A DNA stretch of 64,000 nt from Gaiellasilicea sp963705515 (lineage in GTDB: Bacteria; Actinomycetota; Thermoleophilia; Gaiellales; Gaiellaceae): NCBI GenBank assembly GCA_963705515.1, contig CAVPJV010000007.1, positions 1 to 64,000 on the forward strand, in the 5' to 3' direction. The notes beneath the pieces were generated by a model, which had not been told where the DNA came from, searched no databases, and saw nothing but the letters and a program-made list of their open reading frames with translations. Numbering within the stretch: the stretch's first letter is position 1; the number at the start of each line of letters is the position of its first letter. A program made the translations under genes and the position numbers. This document shows positions 26,408 through 32,735 of this stretch, piece after piece.

Positions 26408-27372
26408 CACGCCACGACCTTCACAGCGGCGCGCAGCTTCGCGGAGGCGGCGCGCGGGTTGGCCTCCAGCTCCCGCGCTCCGGGCCGCACGGGCTTCCGG
26501 GTCAGGTCGCGGAGGACCGGCTCGTTGCCGCAGGTGCAGATCGGGAACTCGGGCGGGCACGTGCAGCCGCGCGCCTGCTCGCGGACGAACCGCTTCACGA
26601 TCCGGTCCTCGAGCGAGTGGAAGCTGATGACGGCGATGCGGCCGCCCGGCCTGAGCATCCGCATCGCCGCCGGGAGCGCGGCCTCGAGCGCGCCGAGCTC
26701 GTCGTTGACGGCGATCCGCAGCGCCTGGAAGACGCGCCTCGCCGGATGGCCGTCGCCGAAGCGCGCCGGCGTCGGGATGGCCTGCTTGATCGTGTCGGCC
26801 AGGTCCGACGTGCGTTCGAACGGCCGCTCGGCGCGGCGCCGCACGATCGCGCGGGCGATCTGCCGCGCGTAGCGCTCCTCGCCGAACCGCTTGAAGATCA
26901 ACGCGAGCTCGCGCTCGTCGGCCTCGTTCACGAGCTCGCGCGCCGAGAGCTCGGCCGCGGTGTCCATGCGCATGTCGAGCGGCGCGTCGGCTGCGTAGCT
27001 GAAGCCGCGCTCCGGCCGGTCGAGCTGCATCGACGAGACACCGAGGTCGAGCAGGATTGCGTCCGCCTGGACGTCGTTGGCGGCCAGCTGGTTGAGGACG
27101 AGCGAGAACTCGCCGCGCAGGAAGCGGGCCTGCACGCCGCCGCTGCCCGCCTTGAACTGGTCGAAGTAGGTGCGCGCCGACGGGTCGCGGTCGATCGCGA
27201 TCAGCTTGCCCTCGCCGTGGAGGTCGGCCGCGAGCAGGCGCGAGTGGCCGCCGGCGCCGAAGGTGGCGTCGACGATGGTCTCGCCTGGCTGCACGCCAAG
27301 GAGCTCGCGCACCTCGTCCGCGAGCACCGGGACGTGATCAGACGCGCTTCTCTGCAAGACGTTCGGCAACAT
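26407..27372 (-). CDS. rsmH: 16S rRNA (cytosine1402-N4)-methyltransferase RsmH
   Basis: RsmH (MraW) methylates N4 of C1402 in 16S rRNA. The SAM-binding motif is VDATFGAGGHSRLL; LLDLGVSSMQLDRPERGFSY and ISFHSLEDRIVKRFVRE are diagnostic. I place the start at the ATG at 27372, preceded by GGGAG with suitable spacing, giving 321 residues. The frame stays open further upstream inside mraZ but only with Ser/Arg-rich non-coding sequence. It overlaps the end of mraZ by 35 bases. Confidence 0.96.
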   Translation of the reverse strand: MLPNVLQRSASDHVPVLADEVRELLGVQPGETIVDATFGAGGHSRLLAADLHGEGKLIAIDRDPSARTYFDQFKAGSGGVQARFLRGEFSLVLNQLAANDVQADAILLDLGVSSMQLDRPERGFSYAADAPLDMRMDTAAELSARELVNEADERELALIFKRFGEERYARQIARAIVRRRAERPFERTSDLADTIKQAIPTPARFGDGHPARRVFQALRIAVNDELGALEAALPAAMRMLRPGGRIAVISFHSLEDRIVKRFVREQARGCTCPPEFPICTCGNEPVLRDLTRKPVRPGARELEANPRAASAKLRAAVKVVA

Positions 27373-27772
27373 CGTCAGCACTCCCTTCGACCTTGGTGAC
27401 GTTGTCGTTCCAGGCGGAGCGATCCCAGATCTCGAGGTGGTCGTGGACGCCTGCCACGACGACCTCCCGCCCGAGCCGCCCATGCCGGAGCAACGCCGGC
27501 GGGACGAGCACGCGCCCCTGCTTGTCGAGCTCCGCATCCAACGCGGCGCTGAAGAAGAACCGCTTCAGGTCCCTCGCCTCTTTCGAAAAGGGGTCGAGCG
27601 TGGCGAGACGGGCCTCGACCAGCGCGTTCCAATCCTTCCGCGCGTAGACGTCGAGGCAGTCGTCGAGCCCGCGGGTGAGCACCACGCCGCCGGCGAGCGC
27701 GTCCCGGAAGCGAGCCGGCAGCGTGAGCCGGTTCTTGTCGTCGATCGTGTGCTCGTACTCGCCAAGAAACAT
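27338..27772 (-). CDS. mraZ: Transcriptional regulator MraZ
   Basis: MraZ is a ring-forming DNA-binding protein that represses its own dcw operon in studied bacteria. Two SpoVT/AbrB-type halves are visible, each with the DxxxR loop: DDKNRLTLPARFR near residue 12 and DKQGRVLVPPALLRH near 83. The length of 144 residues is typical. AGGAG precedes the ATG. It is the first gene of the cluster, and direct repeats matching MraZ boxes lie immediately upstream, so autoregulation is very likely. Confidence 0.97.
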   Translation of the reverse strand: MFLGEYEHTIDDKNRLTLPARFRDALAGGVVLTRGLDDCLDVYARKDWNALVEARLATLDPFSKEARDLKRFFFSAALDAELDKQGRVLVPPALLRHGRLGREVVVAGVHDHLEIWDRSAWNDNVTKVEGSADDVAERLAEKRV

Positions 27773-27791
27773 GTGTTCATGCGCTCCTGTC

Positions 27792-27847
27792 TCCCACTTT
27801 GCCCCACTCTAAACCACGATTCCCCACTTGTCCACCCCGGTCTCCCA
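27792..27847 (-). promoter_or_regulatory. Candidate MraZ operator: phased TGGG-type direct repeats
   Basis: Read on the minus strand, TGGGA (27792-27796), TGGGG (27802-27806), TGGTT (27812-27816) and TGGGG (27822-27826) recur every 10 bp. Two less regular copies follow, TGGA near 27831-27834 and TGGGA at 27843-27847. Known MraZ boxes are TGGGN repeats with 5-nt spacers, which is the spacing seen here. Confidence 0.8.
27806..27834 (-). promoter_or_regulatory. Candidate dcw cluster promoter (Pmra)
   Basis: On the minus strand TGGACA (27829-27834) and TAGAGT (27806-27811) are 17 nt apart, a good -35/-10 pair. The leader to mraZ would be about 27 nt and contains AGGAG. The MraZ repeats overlap the spacer and the -10, as expected for repression. 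Confidence 0.65.
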
Positions 27848-27876
27848 AGATCCCCCTTTCGCGCAGAATCGGCTCC

Positions 27877-28962
27877 GTGAGCGCTGTCCTCGGAGCACGG
27901 GCGCTGAACCGGGCGACGCTCGCGCGGCAGCTGCTGCTCGACCGGGCCGAGCTGGCTCCCTTCGACGCCGTCCGACACCTCGTCGGGCTGCAGTCTCAGG
28001 TGCCGCACAACCCCTACACCGCGCTCTGGTCGCGCCTCGCCGGCTTCCGGCCGGAGACGCTCTCGCAGCTGCTCTCGGAGCGGGAAGTCGTACGCACCGC
28101 CGTGATGCGGGCGACGATCCACCTCGTCACCGCAGCCGACTGCTTGCTGCTGCGGCCGCTCGTGCAGCCGATCCTCGCCGCGGAGCTACGACGCCACCGC
28201 GACTATTCGCCGCAGCTCGAGGGCGTCGATCTCGAGCAGGTGCTCGCCTTCGCCCGCCCGCTGCTGGCGACGCCACGCACCGGGCCGCAGCTCCGCGCGG
28301 CGCTCGCCGAGCGGTTCCCGGAGCACGACTCGGCGGCGCTCGCCTACGCCTGTCGCTGCCACCTTGCGCTTGTGCAGGTGCCGCCGCGAGGGCTCTGGGG
28401 CCGGAGCGCCCAGGTGACGACGGTGACGGCCGAGGCGTGGCTCGGACGCCCGCTCGAACCGCACACTTCGGTCGAGGACGTGGTGTGGCGCTACCTCGCC
28501 GCGTTCGGGCCTGCGTCGGTGGCGGATGCGGCGACGTGGAGCAGGCTTTCGGGCCTGCGGGAGGCGGTCGAGCGGCTGCGGCCGCAACTCGTGACCTTCC
28601 GGGACGAGCGCGGCCGCGAGCTCTTCGACCTGCCCGGCGCGCCGCGCCCGGATCCGGACACGCCGGCGCCGGTTCGCTTCCTGCCCGAATACGACAACGT
28701 GCTCCTCTCGCACGACGATCGCAGCCGGTTCATCTCGGCGCCCGACCGCACGCTGCTCGGGCCGGTGTGGTCGGTCGGCTGGGGCTCGGTGCTCCACGAC
28801 GGCGTCGTGCGCGCCATCTGGCGCGCCGAGACCGACGGCATCGTCGTGCGCCACGTCCCGCTGCCGAAGCGAGCGCTCGCGGCGATCGCGGCGGAGGGAC
28901 GGAGGCTCGCGCGCTTCCTCGAGCTCGAGGCCGACGTGCAGCTGGCGCCCGTCAGCTGCTGA
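27877..28962 (+). CDS. Winged-helix DNA-binding domain protein (HTH_42-like)
   Basis: The 361-residue protein begins at GTG 27877 (VSAVLGARALNRATLARQLLL), preceded by CAGAAT 7 nt upstream. The early FDAVRHLVGLQSQVPHNPYTALWSRL and later FLPEYDNVLLSHDDRSR fit the winged-helix family of PF06224 (HTH_42), which includes E. coli YcaQ, a DNA crosslink glycosylase. The QxQ of the active site in YcaQ-type proteins resembles the LQSQ here, but members in actinobacteria are mostly uncharacterised, so a repair role is only possible. It is divergent from mraZ across the operator region. Its end overlaps the kinase gene by 11 bases. Confidence 0.75.
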   Translation: MSAVLGARALNRATLARQLLLDRAELAPFDAVRHLVGLQSQVPHNPYTALWSRLAGFRPETLSQLLSEREVVRTAVMRATIHLVTAADCLLLRPLVQPILAAELRRHRDYSPQLEGVDLEQVLAFARPLLATPRTGPQLRAALAERFPEHDSAALAYACRCHLALVQVPPRGLWGRSAQVTTVTAEAWLGRPLEPHTSVEDVVWRYLAAFGPASVADAATWSRLSGLREAVERLRPQLVTFRDERGRELFDLPGAPRPDPDTPAPVRFLPEYDNVLLSHDDRSRFISAPDRTLLGPVWSVGWGSVLHDGVVRAIWRAETDGIVVRHVPLPKRALAAIAAEGRRLARFLELEADVQLAPVSC

Positions 28963-29755
28963 GACCGGCGCCGCGACGCGTGAGCGCGAGCGCGCCCCGC
29001 TCCGAGGCGAACGCAAGTGCGTCCTGGATCTCCATCCCCTTCGCGAGCGCGAACGTGAGACCCGCTGCGAAGCAGTCGCCCGCGCCGTAGACGTCCTCGA
29101 ACGGGCCCGGCGCAACGGCCGGCTTGTACGGCCCGCCCGGCTGCGCCCAGCCGCCGAGGGCGCCGGCTGTCGAGACGACGACGCGCGGCGGTGGATCGAG
29201 GTCGCCGGCCTGGTAGCGCTCCGCGTCGTCCTCCCCACTCGCGACGAGCGCGTCGAGCTCGACTCCCGCGGCGTGGAGCGTCGGCAGCTCGCGCGCGGTC
29301 GCGACGAGCACCCGCGCCCGCCGCGCCTGCCGGACGGCCGCGGCGTCACCCGCGGTGAAGTAGACGCCGTCCACATCGTCGAGCTTCTCCCACGGCATCG
29401 TGCCGTCGTTCCCGGGCGGACGCGGCTTGTCGCCGATCACCGTGATCGTGCGCTCGCCGATCTCGTCGACGTAACAGAAGCCGCGCCGCTGCGGCTCGTC
29501 GCTGGCAGGCGAGTGGATGCGGACACCGGCACCCTCCAGCCTCACCCGGCTCTGCGCGCCGAGGTCGTCGCCGCCGAGCCGGCAGTAGAGCGCGGAGCCG
29601 CCCGCAAGCCGCGCCAGCTCGACCGCTGCGACACCGCCGCCGCCTGCCGGCTCGGCCCAGACCTCGGTTGCGTTGACGATCTCGCCCGGCTTCGGGACGG
29701 CCTCGACGCGGAGGAACTCGATCCACTCCACATGCCCAACCACGGCCATGTTCAC
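28952..29755 (-). CDS. PfkB-family carbohydrate kinase
   Basis: The protein (267 residues from GTG 29755, or 265 from ATG 29749) is a ribokinase-like sugar kinase. EVWAEPAGGGGVAAVELARLAG contributes the substrate side, and FEDVYGAGDCFAAGLTFAL is PfkB signature 2 with the catalytic Asp. The substrate cannot be read from sequence. Both possible starts and the ribosome site CAGGGA lie in one arm of a long hairpin, so translation is probably controlled by RNA structure. It is divergent from the sigma factor gene. Confidence 0.85.
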   Translation of the reverse strand: MNMAVVGHVEWIEFLRVEAVPKPGEIVNATEVWAEPAGGGGVAAVELARLAGGSALYCRLGGDDLGAQSRVRLEGAGVRIHSPASDEPQRRGFCYVDEIGERTITVIGDKPRPPGNDGTMPWEKLDDVDGVYFTAGDAAAVRQARRARVLVATARELPTLHAAGVELDALVASGEDDAERYQAGDLDPPPRVVVSTAGALGGWAQPGGPYKPAVAPGPFEDVYGAGDCFAAGLTFALAKGMEIQDALAFASERGALALTRRGAGLSS

Positions 29756-29826
29756 GTCCCTGGGCGCCTTTCGCTCCCGCCCGGCGGAGCCGGGCTCCTC
29801 GAAAGGCTGTCGCCCAGGAACGTGAA
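29751..29826 (-). promoter_or_regulatory. Long hairpin that buries the PfkB ribosome site and start codon
   Basis: The outer arms TTCACGTCCCTGGGCG (29751-29766) and CGCCCAGGAACGTGAA (29811-29826) pair over 16 bp with one mismatch. Inside, CCTTTCG (29767-29773) pairs with CGAAAGG (29800-29806) and GCCCGGC (29779-29785) with GCCGGGC (29789-29795). On the minus-strand transcript the 3' arm holds AGGGA and the GTG start, so the structure would block initiation unless opened. Confidence 0.7.
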
Positions 29827-29877
29827 CGAGTTCATGGCGGCACTCTCACAGATGCAGCCGCCGCCGCGTTAGTAGGG

Positions 29878-30351
29878 ATGATGGAGGCAACCGTGGCCGT
29901 CCCCCCGTTCGAGACGTTCTACGTCGAGCACCGCGACGTCGTGCTCGGCTTCCTGCGCCGCCGGTTGGGCGGCCAGGCCGCAGAGGACGCGTTCCAGGAG
30001 ACGTTCCTGCGCGCGCTGCGCGCGTACGACCGGCTCGACCACGGCGACCACCTGCGCGCCTGGGTGCTGACAATCGCAGCGCGACTCGTGATCGACACGG
30101 GCAGGCGGAAGAAACCTGTGACGAACGAGCTTCCCGAGCTGCCCGTCGAGGACGGCCGGCCCGCCTACGCCCAGATCGAGCACCTCGCCGGCGGCCTCCC
30201 GCCCACCGAGCGCGCCGCCGTCGTGCTCCGCTACGCCTACGACCTCGCCTACGACGACATCGCGCTCGCGCTGGACTCCACGCCCGAAGCCGCCCGCCAG
30301 GCCGCCTCGTCCGGAGTCCGCCGTCTCCGCGCTGGAAGGATTCGATCATGA
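29878..30351 (+). CDS. ECF-type RNA polymerase sigma factor
   Basis: This short sigma factor has 157 residues. Region 2 is FYVEHRDVVLGFLRRRLGGQ-AAEDAFQETFLRALRAY, which binds the -10 and core polymerase; region 4 is LPPTERAAVVLRYAYDLAYDDIALAL with the helix-turn-helix at the end. No anti-sigma gene is adjacent. Instead the stop overlaps the ogt start by 4 bases, so the sigma factor and a DNA-alkylation repair enzyme are co-translated. That suggests, but does not show, a role in response to alkylation damage. Two ATGs in a row (29878 and 29881) are possible starts. Confidence 0.85.
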   Translation: MMEATVAVPPFETFYVEHRDVVLGFLRRRLGGQAAEDAFQETFLRALRAYDRLDHGDHLRAWVLTIAARLVIDTGRRKKPVTNELPELPVEDGRPAYAQIEHLAGGLPPTERAAVVLRYAYDLAYDDIALALDSTPEAARQAASSGVRRLRAGRIRS

Positions 30352-30911
30352 CTGTGACGCCCGATCTCGATCGCCGCTTCCGCGACGCCGCGGCTGCCGA
30401 AGGCCTGCTCGACGTCGGCTTCGACGTCGTCGACTCGCCGATCGGGCCGCTGCTCGTCGCGGCAACCGGCCGCGGCCTCGCCCGCATCTACTTCGACGCG
30501 GAGCCCGAGCTGCACCTGGAGCGGCTCGCGAAGGTCTACGGCCCACGCGTGCTCCGTTCCGCCTCGAGCGTCGACTCGGCCCACCGCCAGCTGGACGAGT
30601 ACTTCGCGGGCGACCGCAGCTCGTTCGAGCTCGACGTCGACCTGCGCGGCGCCGCACCGTTCGCCCAGCAGGTCCTGGACGAGCTCGCACGGGTCCCCTA
30701 CGGCCAGACGACGACCTACGGAACCCTCGCCGCGAAGGTCGGCGCTCCGCGGGCGGCGCGGGCGGTCGGGATGGTGATGAACCGCAACCCGATCCCGATC
30801 GTCCTCCCCTGCCACCGCGTCGTCGGCGCGAACGGCAGCCTCACGGGCTACGCCGGTGGACTGGACGTGAAGGAGCGGCTGCTGCGGCTCGAGGGCGCAC
30901 TGCTCGCGTAG
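30348..30911 (+). CDS. ogt: Methylated-DNA--protein-cysteine methyltransferase
   Basis: Ogt/AGT removes alkyl groups from O6-methylguanine by irreversible transfer to its own cysteine. The active site is IPIVLPCHRVVGANGSLTGYAGG, with the acceptor Cys in PCHR. The helix-turn-helix PYGQTTTYGTLAAKVG and FDVVDSPIGPLLVAATGRGL are typical. The length is 187 residues. No Ada N-terminal domain is present. It is coupled to the preceding sigma factor gene (ATGA). Confidence 0.95.
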   Translation: MTVTPDLDRRFRDAAAAEGLLDVGFDVVDSPIGPLLVAATGRGLARIYFDAEPELHLERLAKVYGPRVLRSASSVDSAHRQLDEYFAGDRSSFELDVDLRGAAPFAQQVLDELARVPYGQTTTYGTLAAKVGAPRAARAVGMVMNRNPIPIVLPCHRVVGANGSLTGYAGGLDVKERLLRLEGALLA

Positions 30912-30975
30912 CCCTGACCGGCGATCGCGTGCCGGTGACCGTGCCGCGTCACGGACGCCTGCCGCACTCGTCTTT

Positions 30976-31082
30976 TCGGGAGCCGGAAGAAAGGGTGCCT
31001 CGCCGCCGTCGGGTGGTCGACAACGAGGAGGAAGAGGAGCGTCCATCGCTCCCGACACACACCTCCTCGACGAAGGAGGAAG
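30976..31082 (+). promoter_or_regulatory. Conserved 5' leader of secreted-peptide gene 1
   Basis: This stretch is about 70-80% identical by eye to 32231-32342 before peptide gene 3, and ends in AAGGAGGAAG. Both hold a GGAGCG/CGCTCC hairpin (here 31036-31052). Just upstream, GTGAC-N8-GTCAC (30936-30953) is a possible operator. Conservation of a leader outside coding sequence suggests regulation at the RNA level or recent duplication. Confidence 0.5.
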
Positions 31083-31340
31083 ATGATGACCTCGCTCGCC
31101 CGTTCGATCCGCCGCCGCACCCTGGTGGCCAGCCTCGTGGTCGCTTCGCTCGCAGGAGCGAGCGGCGCGTTCGCGAGCTTCGAGAGCGGCTCCGACTATG
31201 CCGCCCCCGAGGTCCTGCAGCTCGGCTACGGGCCGGGTGGACCCCCGTCCACCGTCAGCACGCTTGTCGGACACCCTGAAGGCCCGATCGTCGTTCGTTG
31301 CGACGCCTGGGAGGACGGGTCGTACATGCGTTGTGAGTAA
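31083..31340 (+). CDS. Small secreted peptide, QLGYGPGGP family, copy 1
   Basis: This 85-residue precursor (84 if the second ATG is used, which matches the paralogues) has a twin-Arg-like basic start RSIRRRTLV, a hydrophobic core and cleavage after AFA near residue 31. The mature peptide starts SFESGSDYAAPEVLQLGYGPGGPP and ends with two cysteines (VRCDAW...YMRCE) that could form a disulfide. A strong AAGGAGGAAG ribosome site precedes it. I do not recognise the family; two paralogues follow within 1.3 kb. Possible roles are a structural, signalling or toxin-like peptide; nothing in the sequence decides. Confidence 0.75.
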   Translation: MMTSLARSIRRRTLVASLVVASLAGASGAFASFESGSDYAAPEVLQLGYGPGGPPSTVSTLVGHPEGPIVVRCDAWEDGSYMRCE

Positions 31341-31769
31341 GTAGTTCCGGCGGTCGTCCTCCGCGACTCTGGCTGCGCCAGGCGGCGATCGACAGCGAGC
31401 CGTAGCTCTGATCGCCGAACAGTTGCGATGCGCCGCCGTTCCGTCCACGTGTGGCGGGCGGCGGCGCCTGCAGGGCCAGTACACCCGTGCTGATCAGTGG
31501 CGCCGCCGGCTCACCGGACGTCGGATACCACGGTTGATCCCGACGACGGTGCGCTCACTCTCAAGGCTGCAGTTCACCGAGCGGCCCCACTGCGCGGCCA
31601 CGCATCGCAGATAGGTACGCGGCGCCGCGAAGATGGGTAGGCGGCACCGATGACGGCGCGCCGGCGCGACCGTACCGTCGATCTCAACGCACGAATGACC
31701 GTGCGACCGACACAGGAGACACAGATGACCGCCATGCTCGAAACACCGACGGTGCTGAGGAGGAATCCG
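31341..31769 (+). other. Intergenic region between peptide genes 1 and 2
   Basis: No gene is supported in these 429 bases. The first half resembles the sequence after peptide gene 3 (GTAGT-CCGGCGG-CGTCCT, then CGCGACTCTG and TGATCGCCGAAC) and contains the hairpin element at 31430-31467. The rest shows only GC-rich sequence and a possible upstream extension of gene 2. Confidence 0.6.
31430..31467 (+). repeat. GCGCCGCCG hairpin element, copy 1
   Basis: Arms GCGCCGCCG and CGGCGGCGC flank a centre that itself pairs (CCGTCCAC with GTGTGGCGG), and CCTGCAGG lies next to it. Two related copies follow near 32067 and 32668, the middle one inverted. No T-run follows, so it may be a REP-like repeat or a non-classical terminator. 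Confidence 0.6.
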
Positions 31770-32054
31770 ATGACCTCGCTCGTCCATTCGATTCGCCGCC
31801 GTACTCTGGTGCTGGGCCTCGCGGTGGCTTCGTTCGCAGGAGCGAGCGGCGCGCTCGCGACCCTCGAGAGCGGCTCCGACTATGCCACCCCCGAGGTCGT
31901 GCAGCTCGGCTACGGGCCGGGCGGCCCACCGTACCCCGGAGTCTCGCCCTTCAGGAAGACGGCGAAGGAAGGTGCCGGCCGCGCCTACGGTTCGGCCGAG
32001 ATCATCCAGCTGGGCTACGGCCCCGGAGGCCCGCAGGCATTCGCACGTCCGTGA
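31770..32054 (+). CDS. Small secreted peptide, QLGYGPGGP family, copy 2 (two motifs)
   Basis: This 94-residue precursor starts at the ATG at 31770, which follows GAGGAGGAATCC and matches the paralogues; an upstream ATG at 31650 would give 134 residues without a signal at the N-terminus. The signal is nearly identical to the other copies, with cleavage after ALA. The mature part carries the motif twice, PEVVQLGYGPGGPP at residues 41-54 and EIIQLGYGPGGPQ near the C-terminus. It lacks the cysteine pair of copies 1 and 3. The internal duplication suggests the motif is the functional unit. Confidence 0.75.
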   Translation: MTSLVHSIRRRTLVLGLAVASFAGASGALATLESGSDYATPEVVQLGYGPGGPPYPGVSPFRKTAKEGAGRAYGSAEIIQLGYGPGGPQAFARP

Positions 32055-32066
32055 CGCCCTGCAGGT

Positions 32067-32106
32067 GCGCCGCCGCCCGCCCACACGCATAGCGGTGCGG
32101 CGGCGC
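32067..32106 (+). repeat. GCGCCGCCGC hairpin element, copy 2 (inverted)
   Basis: Arms GCGCCGCCGC (32067-32076) and GCGGCGGCGC (32097-32106). The flanks CCTGCAGG on the left and ATCGCGAC on the right match the reverse complement of the element at 32668. Confidence 0.6.
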
Positions 32107-32230
32107 ATCGCGACTCTGGGCGACGCGAAAGCTGAAACTTCGAGCGGCCCAGGAGTCGGGAGTCCTTCTGCCTCCGGCGAGGCGACCACGGGTTGACCGC
32201 GGTGCAACCCGACGCCCACTGCGCTCGGGC

Positions 32231-32342
32231 TTCGGGAACCGGAAGAAAAGGCGGCGCGCGGCCGTCGGGTGGTCACGAGGGGAAGAAGGAGCGTCGATTC
32301 GCTCCCGACATACCCCACCTCGAAGCAAGAAGGAGGAAGACG
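32231..32342 (+). promoter_or_regulatory. Conserved 5' leader of secreted-peptide gene 3
   Basis: This matches the leader of peptide gene 1 from TTCGGGA-CCGGAAGAAA through CCGTCGGGTGGTC to the AAGGAGGAAG ribosome site. A GGAGCG/CGCTCC hairpin lies at 32288-32305. It lies beyond the inverted hairpin element. Confidence 0.5.
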
Positions 32343-32606
32343 ATGACCTCGCTCGTTCATTCGATTCGCCGCCGCACGCTGGTGGTGTGCCTCGCAGTGG
32401 CTTCGCTCGCAGGAGCGAGCGGAGCGCTCGCGAGCCTCGAGAGCGGCTCCAACTATGCCGACCCCGAGGTCGTGCAGCTCGGCTACGGGCCGGGTGGTCC
32501 CCCGTCCGTCAACCCCACGGTCGCAGTACTCCGAGAGGGTCCGGCCATTCGTTGCGACGTCGCGGAGGGCACCGCGCACCCGATCGACCTGTGGCGTTGT
32601 GAGTAG
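32343..32606 (+). CDS. Small secreted peptide, QLGYGPGGP family, copy 3
   Basis: This 87-residue precursor starts at ATG 32343 after AAGGAGGAAGACG. The signal peptide is almost the same as copy 2, with likely cleavage after ALA. The mature part has SGSNYADPEVVQLGYGPGGPP and a C-terminal cysteine pair (IRCDV... LWRCE) spaced as in copy 1. The frame is open upstream, but leader conservation and the ribosome site favour this start. No transporter, protease or modifying enzyme sits next to the three genes, which argues against a classical lantibiotic-type cluster. Confidence 0.75.
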   Translation: MTSLVHSIRRRTLVVCLAVASLAGASGALASLESGSNYADPEVVQLGYGPGGPPSVNPTVAVLREGPAIRCDVAEGTAHPIDLWRCE

Positions 32607-32667
32607 TACCGGCGGCCGTCCTACGGCGGCCCCTTCACCGCGACTCTGATCGCCGAACGGTCGCGAT

Positions 32668-32707
32668 GCGCCGCCGCTCCACTCCACAGTGGGGCGGGCG
32701 GCGGCGC
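32668..32707 (+). repeat. GCGCCGCCGC hairpin element, copy 3
   Basis: Arms GCGCCGCCGC (32668-32677) and GCGGCGGCGC (32698-32707) form a perfect 10-bp stem. The upstream flank CGCGACTCTGATCGCCGAAC and the downstream CCTGCAGG match copy 1. It lies just before the 3' end of the convergent response regulator gene and could end both transcripts. Confidence 0.6.
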
Positions 32708-32735
32708 GCCTGCAGGCCGCTCGCACCGTAGGCGG

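Noticed and set aside
31650..31769. Longer start for peptide gene 2 (134 residues)
   Set aside because: The paralogues and a strong ribosome site both point to 31770, and the longer form would bury the signal peptide.
32193..32342. Longer start for peptide gene 3 (137 residues)
   Set aside because: This stretch matches the untranslated leader of gene 1, and a strong ribosome site precedes 32343.
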